Origin: Chitinophaga pinensis | GTDB taxonomy: Bacteria > Bacteroidota > Bacteroidia > 2-12-FULL-35-15 | DNA: 62,233 nucleotides | Assembly (NCBI GenBank): GCA_945885475.1 | Contig: CAMCYR010000013.1 | Location: 1 to 62,233, forward strand | Reading direction: 5' to 3' | Part shown: piece by piece, positions 56,144-62,233 of the stretch | Layout: each line of letters opens with the position of its first letter | Numbering within the stretch: position 1 is the stretch's first letter | Made by a program: the position numbers and the translations under genes | Notes under the pieces: model-generated | What the model was told of the DNA's origin: nothing | The model's input: the letters and a program-made list of their open reading frames with translations, nothing else | Databases searched by the model: none

Positions 56144-56505
56144 GAAGTTTAAAAACGAAATCAATGGACGCATAAACATATCAATGAAATAATCGCACAG
56201 TTATTTTAATTTGGCATTTTATCTAAAAGGTGTTTAAATTGATACACAAGCATTCAACCTAAAATCATAAAAAATAGTTAAATAAACGTTTAAGTTTAAA
56301 AAAACACGAAAGATCTCCTCGATTGATAAAAAAACAGCTGCTGAAGCGAAATTAGGCGCCCTGCTGGCTTGGGGGCCCTCGATAGTGCGTTTGGGTGTCT
56401 GGAAGGTGTAGTGGCTCTTAAATCGCCTTTAAACACCGCGCCTTGTGTGTCTTTGTGGCTGCTGCTTCCGCGGATTTGCGCCTATTTTGTACTTTGTTTT
56501 CAAAA

Positions 56506-56543
56506 ATCGTTGCCGTTTTTCTATTTTCAAAAACGGCAACGAT
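56506..56543. repeat. 15-bp perfect inverted repeat
   Basis: ATCGTTGCCGTTTTT (56506-56520) and AAAAACGGCAACGAT (56529-56543) pair fully around an 8-base loop. It is followed by a few mixed bases rather than a long T-run. It may end the transcript of the GC-rich island. Confidence 0.5.
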
Positions 56544-56602
56544 AGAAATTTGTCAAATGCAAAAAATAGTATACTGAATTTCAATCCAAGAATAAAAAGA
56601 CC

Positions 56603-56632
56603 TTGCTACATTTTGGAAAAAAAGTAATTTTG
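56603..56632 (+). promoter_or_regulatory. Promoter of the PLP trans-sulfuration gene
   Basis: TTG at 56603-56605, 19 bases, then TAATTTTG at 56625-56632, matching the Bacteroidota consensus. The leader to the ATG at 56723 would be about 85 bases. Confidence 0.6.
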
Positions 56633-56722
56633 ATTTTATGCCTAGATTTTGGTCATAGGCGTATTTTATAATTAAGAAACAATAAAAAGATCACTATTTA
56701 GACAAACCTTATTTTAAATTCT

Positions 56723-57880
56723 ATGGACAATTCTTTTATTCTAAATCATCTTGGCGAAGAACGCGATGAATACTATGGTTCTGTTGCGCCTCCGATATTT
56801 CAAAGCACGAACTTTTGTTTTAAAACCGTCGCAGAAATGCGTCAAAAACTTACAAAAGAGTTAGAAACGCCCTTCTACACGAGGGGCTATAATCCAACAG
56901 TAGGTACACTTCGCAAGAAGCTTGCTGCTCTAGAAAAAACAGAAGATGCACTCGTTTTTTCTAGCGGTAGCGCGGCTGTTGCTGCTGCCGTAATGAGTGT
57001 TGTGAAGGCGGGTGATCATGTTGTATGCGTTCAAAAGCCGTATAGCTGGACAAATAATTTATTTACTAAATACCTTTCTAAATACGGTGTAACGCACTCA
57101 TTCGTTAGTGGAGGAGAGGCTCACGATTTTGAAAGGGCCATTCAGGCCAATACCAAACTGATCTATCTGGAGAGTCCGAACTCCTTGACATTTGAGATGC
57201 AGGACATTGTTGCAATCACCAACCTTGCAAAAGAAAAGGGAATCACAACAATCATCGATAACAGTTACAATTCACCAATCAATCAAAATCCAATTACCAT
57301 GGGTGTTGATCTTGTTGTTCATTCTGGCACTAAATATATAAATGGACACAGTGATGTTGTTTGTGGCGTTGTTTGTGGTTCACGCGCACGGATCATGAAA
57401 ATGATGGCCGAGGAATACATGACAATTGGTAGCTGTATTTCTCCACACGATGCCGCACTTGTTTTGAGAGGTTTAAGGACAATTGAGCTTCGCGTTAACC
57501 AAAGTTCCGCAAGTGCAAAAAAAGTCGCAGAATTCTTAGAAAACCACCCCCAAATAAAACACGTAAACTACCCCTTCTCTCCCCAAAACCCTCAACTTGA
57601 ACTCGCAAAAAGGCAGATGAAACAAGGCGGTGGTCTGTTGTCAATCGTTTTAGACGCAACTGACGAAGCCGGAGTAGAGCGTTTTTGCGATAATCTTAAG
57701 CGTTTTATAATGGCCACATCTTGGGGTGGTTATGAATCTCTTTTGTTTCCCCTTTGCGCGCTGGCCGCGAGTAAGAGTTTTGAAAACCCCTTGCCCTGGA
57801 ATATGGTCCGCTTGTATATTGGTTTGGAGGACGCTGATCTTTTAATTGAAGACCTTCAACAGGCACTGAACAAGATCTGA
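56723..57880 (+). CDS. Cys/Met-metabolism PLP enzyme (cystathionine gamma-synthase/lyase family)
   Basis: 385 residues. The PLP Lys is K204 in HSGTKYINGHSDVV. Other family text is TPFYTRGYNPTVGTLRKKLA, FSSGSAAVAAAVMSVVKAGD and IIDNSYNSP. The fold-type I trans-sulfuration family includes cystathionine beta-lyase, gamma-lyase and gamma-synthase; the sequence alone does not decide among them. It carries its own promoter. Convergent with the acyltransferase, 11 bases apart. Confidence 0.88.
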   Translation: MDNSFILNHLGEERDEYYGSVAPPIFQSTNFCFKTVAEMRQKLTKELETPFYTRGYNPTVGTLRKKLAALEKTEDALVFSSGSAAVAAAVMSVVKAGDHVVCVQKPYSWTNNLFTKYLSKYGVTHSFVSGGEAHDFERAIQANTKLIYLESPNSLTFEMQDIVAITNLAKEKGITTIIDNSYNSPINQNPITMGVDLVVHSGTKYINGHSDVVCGVVCGSRARIMKMMAEEYMTIGSCISPHDAALVLRGLRTIELRVNQSSASAKKVAEFLENHPQIKHVNYPFSPQNPQLELAKRQMKQGGGLLSIVLDATDEAGVERFCDNLKRFIMATSWGGYESLLFPLCALAASKSFENPLPWNMVRLYIGLEDADLLIEDLQQALNKI

Positions 57881-57891
57881 TTAACCTGATT

Positions 57892-58887
57892 TTAGGTGAT
57901 CAACAGCTTTTTAATTTGTTTTGCTGCAGGCTTTTCAAAAGCGAAAGTGGAAATGGCAGCAATCAACATTGTTGTTGTTAGTGCTATTAAAAAGCAGAGC
58001 GGGCTGGTTCCCAACAGCGATTTCCAGATCTCTATTATTGGCCGGTGAATCAAATAAAATGCAAAAGAAATTTCTCCCAGAAATAATAAGGGCCTTGTTT
58101 TTAAGAATCTGAAATTGTGTGGGTTTGTAATAATGAAAAGAAAGGTTGAAATAACTAAAATCAATTTTGTAGGATCGAACCGTGCTGCTAGATGATACAC
58201 AAAAAATTTTCTGAACAAGGGGATTATTGTGAGTGTTAAAATAAAAACACTAACGGAAAAATAAGCAGGTGTTTTTTTTACACGTTCAAATACCCACTTA
58301 TTGTTGACCAAATAAGCTATCGCCGTTCCAATAAAAAAGGTAATTGCAAACAGCCAAATGGTGTGAGCGCGACCGCTTTCAAAATAAAATTTTACTCCCA
58401 ATGCACCCATTGAAAGCGGTATTAACAAAAGAACCAAAAAGTTTTTCGATACTTTTTGATACAGCAACCAAATAAAAATAAATGTAAAATAAAATTGTAC
58501 TTCTACCGGTATCGACCACAACTCGTAGGGGGAAGAAATAAAAAATAGAGCAAATAGAAGCTTTCGTTCGTTTTGAAAATTATAGTGAAACTCGGGGTAG
58601 ATAAACGAAGATATTACATACGACAACAAGAGCACAAGTACAAAAGCGGGGAAAATTCGGGATGCTCTTGATACGATATAATTATAAACGTTCTTCGTGG
58701 TAAACGCCTTATTTAAATAGTGCTGAGAAAGCAAAAAGCCGCTGAGCACAAAGAGGATCAAAAGGGCTATTTGGCCGTATTGTTTTTCAAGGTAAGCAGA
58801 AAGGAATCCGGCTTTAGCCGCATGTGCAAGAAAGATGATCAGCGCCGCGATTCCTCTTAGTCCGTTTAGTTCTAAAACTTTACCCAT
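57892..58887 (-). CDS. Acyltransferase 3 (OafA-like) membrane protein
   Basis: 331 residues with about ten membrane helices. The family start is ELNGLRGIAALIIFLAHAAK with the active His (about residue 22). A second signature is the segment SIPVEVQFYFTFIFIWLL. Such proteins add acetyl or other acyl groups to surface sugars or peptidoglycan; acceptor unknown. No soluble extra domain. Confidence 0.88.
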   Translation of the reverse strand: MGKVLELNGLRGIAALIIFLAHAAKAGFLSAYLEKQYGQIALLILFVLSGFLLSQHYLNKAFTTKNVYNYIVSRASRIFPAFVLVLLLSYVISSFIYPEFHYNFQNERKLLFALFFISSPYELWSIPVEVQFYFTFIFIWLLYQKVSKNFLVLLLIPLSMGALGVKFYFESGRAHTIWLFAITFFIGTAIAYLVNNKWVFERVKKTPAYFSVSVFILTLTIIPLFRKFFVYHLAARFDPTKLILVISTFLFIITNPHNFRFLKTRPLLFLGEISFAFYLIHRPIIEIWKSLLGTSPLCFLIALTTTMLIAAISTFAFEKPAAKQIKKLLIT

Positions 58888-58943
58888 TAAAAAACTGTTT
58901 TTGCTGGCACTACCTCGTAAAAAGAGAAGGTGAGCATAAAAGA

Positions 58944-59756
58944 TTAATTTTTTATAAAACGCAGGTGTGAAATTTCTTCCCCGTCATTTGTTTCAATAAA
59001 ATAAATACCCGCTGACAAGTCGGAAACAGCAACAGAGTGATCGGTTCCGCTTATGTTGCTTTCTTGTTTTACCAGCTCTCCTGCCGTACTAAAAACACGA
59101 ACAGTGCCGTTTGATACAAACTTGTTAAAGGTGATTGTAAGAGTTGCTGATGCGGGATTGGGAAAAATGCTTGAGTTTTTTTGAGATACATCAGATGCAA
59201 TTCCCGTTGCAAGCGCGCAGCATGTTCCTCCTGCTGAAAGTGATTGATTTCCTGTCCAGCAACCATATTGTACTTTGTGTGCGTAAAGTTGGCTTCCGGG
59301 AAAATAGTTTAAAAAATAATCTTCTATCTGATCCACGGTGTTGCACCCTCCTTGGTTTGTGGTGGTTGAACAACTGTAACCGCAGATGATTGAGCCGTAT
59401 CCGAATGAGTTTGAAAGTGTTGCTGTCGGTGCAAGGGCTATGTTTGTTGTGGCGCTTCCCGCTCCGGAGATTGATGTTGAAATGGAGCCTCCGCAGTGTG
59501 GGTTGCTGCTGTTAAATCCAGCATAGGCAACGCTTGTTACATTACCAGCAAATGCACCGCTTATCGTTATTGCTGTTCCTTCATAACTTACAATGCCAAT
59601 TTTTAAATTTGGGATATTCGCGTCTACGTCAATATTCAGGTTGCCACCGTCATAGTTCGTAAAAACCATAAGGTTTCCGGATGGGTTACAAACTGTTTGG
59701 GCAACAGCAAAAAGAGAATAAAAAAAAAGAATTAAAATGGAGTAGTTTTTTTTCAT
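58944..59756 (-). CDS. Secreted protein with C-terminal T9SS sorting domain
   Basis: 270 residues. Signal peptide at 1-19 (ending FAVAQ). The middle (about 20-195) is Gly/Ser/Thr/Cys-rich with CGYSCSTTTNQGGCN and further cysteines, likely beta-rich. The last about 75 residues are a type A sorting domain: SIFPNPASATLTITF through LSAGIYFIETND and the ending HLRFIKN. The T9SS would export and anchor it. Function unknown. Part of a cluster of four secreted-protein genes. Confidence 0.88.
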   Translation of the reverse strand: MKKNYSILILFFYSLFAVAQTVCNPSGNLMVFTNYDGGNLNIDVDANIPNLKIGIVSYEGTAITISGAFAGNVTSVAYAGFNSSNPHCGGSISTSISGAGSATTNIALAPTATLSNSFGYGSIICGYSCSTTTNQGGCNTVDQIEDYFLNYFPGSQLYAHKVQYGCWTGNQSLSAGGTCCALATGIASDVSQKNSSIFPNPASATLTITFNKFVSNGTVRVFSTAGELVKQESNISGTDHSVAVSDLSAGIYFIETNDGEEISHLRFIKN

Positions 59757-59772
59757 ATTGAATTGTTTTTGG

Positions 59773-60327
59773 TTAATTTTTTACAAACCTTGTTCTTGAA
59801 ATGCTTCCTGGCGTTTTTATTTCAATGAAATAAATTCCTGAAGCTTGCTCTGAAACATCAAAAAGAAAGGCGTTTCCGGCAATCTCTTTTTTCTCAAACA
59901 CAACTTGTCCGGAAATATTGATGATCTTTACGCTTGCGTCCTTCAATGTTTTTTCTGACGTGATATTTATAAAACCGTTTGCCGGATTTGGAAAAACAGA
60001 AACAACATTTCCGTTGTTTTCTAAAATACTGCTTACAATATCATTGTCAACAAGGACTGTTGTTGTTGCGATTCCACAATATTTATCTGTCACCGTAACG
60101 GTATATATTCCAGATGGAAGCCCACCAAGATCTTCAGTTGTTGCTGTAAAACCAGACGGCCCCGTCCAGCTATAAGTGAACGGCCCAACGCCACCAGAAA
60201 CCGACAAGTCTATAGAGCCTGTACTCATGCCAGGTGTCGTATTGATTACCGTGAAAGTTAAATCGCTTCCGAAAGCAAAGCCGGCAAACAGAAGGAGGGC
60301 GAACGAAAGTGTAATTTTTTTTATCAT
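59773..60327 (-). CDS. Small SprB-repeat protein with T9SS sorting domain
   Basis: 184 residues. I chose the Met at 60327 because it opens the signal peptide [20 protein letters not shown]; the frame goes back to 60351. Residues about 25-95 form one SprB-like/PKD-like repeat ([20 protein letters not shown] and [15 protein letters not shown]). The C-terminal domain (about 110-184) has [13 protein letters not shown] and [20 protein letters not shown] with the final KN. One repeat is small compared with large adhesins such as SprB. Confidence 0.88.
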   Translation of the reverse strand: MIKKITLSFALLLFAGFAFGSDLTFTVINTTPGMSTGSIDLSVSGGVGPFTYSWTGPSGFTATTEDLGGLPSGIYTVTVTDKYCGIATTTVLVDNDIVSSILENNGNVVSVFPNPANGFINITSEKTLKDASVKIINISGQVVFEKKEIAGNAFLFDVSEQASGIYFIEIKTPGSISRTRFVKN

Positions 60328-60351
60328 TTTAATATTTAATTTTATAAGCAT

Positions 60352-61176
60352 TTAAAAAATACGGATTGCTTTTTTTGTTATTAATTCATTCAATGCTGTA
60401 CGCTGATTCAGGTCGTTTTTTTTCATAAATGAAACCGTATTTTCGTCTTTGTTTATGACCAGAAAGCCACTCGGCAAAGAGGAGCCGCAATCTTTATTTA
60501 CAGGCAAAAGACCATTCATTGTTGCTTCATAGACCATTCCTGAATTTAATATTAAATATGTTTTTTTATCTTTTTCAAAAAGTGAAAAATATCCATCTAC
60601 AGGAAATTTAAACATATCTCCGTGTTTCCATGTTGTTCCATTGTATTTCCAAATACTAAGTTCACCACCATTTGATATCGCCATTGTGTAGGCTTTATCG
60701 CTTGTTACAATAGCATCATAAAAAAAGCCGCTGATAATGTTTGATCTTCTTGTTACAAACAAATAAGGATCATTGTATGCAAAAGGATTTGTTTCAACAC
60801 TCTGCATTATTAGGTTAAGGGGTGTTACTGTTGTGCTCCATTCTTTTAATGAAGAAATGTTCAATCGCTTGATTGCTTCGTTTCTGTCGTTCAAGGGGTG
60901 AAGTAAAAAGCTAATAGCAAAAACACTTGTGTCTTCAATGTCCCAGGAAAAAGGAACAATGGGATCATCGTAGTTTCTTCCTGCCGGCATTGCAAGCTTT
61001 TTTGAATCGGCGATCGCATCGTTTACTTTCCCCGTGTTTAAGGTTGCAAGCTGATTGCTATCATCGATCGTGCTGAAAAAATAATTTCCGTTTTCAATTA
61101 TTATTTTCCGCTCGATTGCCTGCGCAGAAAGTTTCGCTGCAACAAGAATGAAAAAAGAAACAAAGAACGTTCTCAT
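60352..61176 (-). CDS. Secreted protein of unknown function
   Basis: 274 residues from the ATG at 61176, which opens a signal peptide (MRTFFVSFFILVAAKLSAQ). The frame extends to 61251 but would overlap the upstream gene. The mature part is beta-rich with repeated short strands (for example GELSIWKYNGTTWKHGDMF), suggesting a propeller-like or lectin-like fold. No sorting domain. One base separates it from the preceding stop (61178), so the pair is translationally coupled. Confidence 0.75.
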   Translation of the reverse strand: MRTFFVSFFILVAAKLSAQAIERKIIIENGNYFFSTIDDSNQLATLNTGKVNDAIADSKKLAMPAGRNYDDPIVPFSWDIEDTSVFAISFLLHPLNDRNEAIKRLNISSLKEWSTTVTPLNLIMQSVETNPFAYNDPYLFVTRRSNIISGFFYDAIVTSDKAYTMAISNGGELSIWKYNGTTWKHGDMFKFPVDGYFSLFEKDKKTYLILNSGMVYEATMNGLLPVNKDCGSSLPSGFLVINKDENTVSFMKKNDLNQRTALNELITKKAIRIF

Positions 61177-61177
61177 T

Positions 61178-62233
61178 TTAAAATGTACTGATTGACTCCG
61201 AAAGATTGGACTGTGACATGTCGTTTGTAAAAAAACAATTGGTTGTTCCACTGGTTGTATAGCGGAAGCTCCATCCGCTAAATGCTGCCGTTTTTATGGA
61301 AACAAGTGTTGGAAATGTCGTCCCGTAGCAGGCATCGTAATATACACCATCAATTTTTGCTATTTGATGGTTGTTGAAATAGGATGCCGGACGGATGTTA
61401 CACGATCCCGGTATTCCTGATTGGTCGGTTACATCAGCTGTTATAAAAACGTATTGATCGTATGGTGCCGGAATCGATCCGGTCGTTGAGTTATAGGTGT
61501 TTTTGTATGGAAAACTTGGACAGGTTGCTGCGGCTGATGGTGTTCCGAAGTTCCAGTTTTTGACGATGAATCTATTTACTGTATATCCACAAACGGTGTT
61601 GTTGATGGGTGTGATGTATACGTAGTTGTTGGTTCGCACAACACCTTGTATTTTTATTGATGCCAGAAAAAGTTGAGCAAACGTATAGCACTCAGCATCG
61701 CGGAATTGTAAAAGACTTCCCAGTGTCACGTTTGGAGAGTTCATGATCTTATAATAAAACAAGCTATCGTTGTTGTAATTTAAAACGATGTGGTCGGTAA
61801 ATTCGCTCCAAACCTTTGAAATGATTGCGGTGTCAAGGCTTTTGTATTGTGCATTTCTGCAGCTCAGGTCAAAAACGGTGTGATACCACTTGTAGTTTGT
61901 CCCCTCTGCCTGCGGTGCACTGCGTGTTACATATAAGGTGTTGTTGCTCGCTCCGATCTGTTTCCAGGTCGTTCCGTTATTAAAAGAAATTTCCCAATTG
62001 ATTGTATAGGGTTTAAAGAAACGAACAATTGATGCCGTAAACACGTGAGAACCAGTTGTTGCGGGGTAGTTAAATGTGTGAATACTTCCTGCTGCTGGAT
62101 TTACAATTATTTTTACAGCAGAAAAAATAATTGAGTCAGAGCCAATGCCCCTTACGGTAACCGAATCGGGTACCGTTGGACAATCGATCGTGAATGCTGC
62201 AGCTGCACGTGGAGCGTTACCGCTAATATATGC
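61178..62233 (-). CDS. Large secreted protein, transglutaminase-like C-terminal part (5' part beyond window)
   Basis: The frame is open from the right edge to the stop at 61178 (about 351 codons). The first visible part (VPDSVTVRGIGSDSIIFSAV and so on) is beta-rich adhesin-like. Then LQFRDAECYTFAQLFLASIK carries a Cys (codon 61688-61690) in the layout of transglutaminase-fold enzymes, and NNHQIAKIDGVYYDACYG supplies His (61367-61369) and Asp (61334-61336). This would be a Cys-His-Asp triad. No sorting domain at its C-terminus. The start lies outside the window. Confidence 0.65.
   Translation of the reverse strand, partial: AYISGNAPRAAAAFTIDCPTVPDSVTVRGIGSDSIIFSAVKIIVNPAAGSIHTFNYPATTGSHVFTASIVRFFKPYTINWEISFNNGTTWKQIGASNNTLYVTRSAPQAEGTNYKWYHTVFDLSCRNAQYKSLDTAIISKVWSEFTDHIVLNYNNDSLFYYKIMNSPNVTLGSLLQFRDAECYTFAQLFLASIKIQGVVRTNNYVYITPINNTVCGYTVNRFIVKNWNFGTPSAAATCPSFPYKNTYNSTTGSIPAPYDQYVFITADVTDQSGIPGSCNIRPASYFNNHQIAKIDGVYYDACYGTTFPTLVSIKTAAFSGWSFRYTTSGTTNCFFTNDMSQSNLSESISTF

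Larger units (their letters stand above)
55916..56722. other. 807-base gene-free stretch with a GC-rich island
   Basis: It holds the terminator at 55967, parS-like site 5, a GC-rich island (56341-56460: I count 66 G+C in 120 bases, against clearly AT-rich flanks), a 15-bp hairpin at 56506-56543 and the promoter of the next gene. Short frames here do not look like proteins. I see no tmRNA, RNase P or SRP RNA signature in the island. Confidence 0.5.

Noticed and set aside
56300-56500. tmRNA, RNase P RNA or SRP RNA in the GC-rich island
   Set aside because: No tRNA-like ends, no RNase P core string and no SRP tetraloop region were found.
62036-62051. CACGTG near 62044 as a sixth parS site
   Set aside because: Only the central six bases match; the flanking arms do not form the required palindrome.

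Overview
The window is chromosomal DNA of a Bacteroidota bacterium, probably an uncultured Flavobacteriia/Sphingobacteriia-like lineage. The evidence is lineage-typical genes: type IX secretion (T9SS)/gliding parts (PorW/SprE, GldH), secreted proteins with C-terminal T9SS sorting domains, a SprB-like repeat, and the arrangement PorW - bactofilin - AtpZ - ATP synthase. Promoters fit the Bacteroidota pattern (TTTG or TTG, about 17-21 bases, TAnnTTTG), Shine-Dalgarno sites are rare, and the DNA is AT-rich. All functional calls come from reading the translated sequence; no database search was run.

Layout. 1-7643 (minus): porW, bactofilin, AtpZ-like, a small membrane protein, then atpB, atpE, atpF, atpH and a partial atpA; a perfect 17-bp hairpin lies between atpE and atpF. 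7831-15158 (plus): M23 peptidase, dxr, rseP, a secreted unknown, an ALDH7-type dehydrogenase and a TlpA-like protein. 15162-16920 holds a frameshifted HTH gene, an rRNA-methyltransferase-like gene and a remnant of a SpoIIE-type phosphatase. 16981-25172 (plus): gltX, folB, tRNA-Cys, a 17-residue-repeat protein, a serine hydrolase, a 3'-5' exonuclease, a lipoprotein and a fused peptide-type ABC ATPase.

25194-40248 is the accessory part. It has a surface protein with two copies of a beta-sandwich-like domain, a GxxExxY gene with six 145-bp repeat units, a GH16-like lipoprotein whose first 23 residues are encoded by the last repeat unit, a MntA/HepT toxin-antitoxin pair, a truncated MBOAT gene joined to the 3' end of another gene, and a minus-strand operon of three GT-C-type membrane proteins plus one GT2 glycosyltransferase. 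One GT-C protein carries a C-terminal fascin-like beta-trefoil. scoA and scoB are separated by a four-helix-bundle gene bounded by inverted repeats.

40337-51384 is housekeeping, mostly minus: PBP1A-like, gldH, ricT, holB, pgk (plus), ybeY, lutB, an M28 peptidase and rpiB. At 51385-51934 lies a 550-base AT-rich gene-free region with four DnaA-box-like 9-mers. Transcription diverges from it, with nadA and mnmG to the right. Five parS-like palindromes lie at 54938-56143, two of them inside a methyltransferase gene. I read this as a candidate replication origin with its partition sites. The right end has a PLP trans-sulfuration enzyme, an acyltransferase and a minus-strand cluster of secreted proteins, the last one cut by the window edge and probably transglutaminase-like.

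The observations most worth following are the oriC/parS neighbourhood, the repeat element that supplies protein ends to its neighbours, and the recurring C-terminal domains of the glycan locus.
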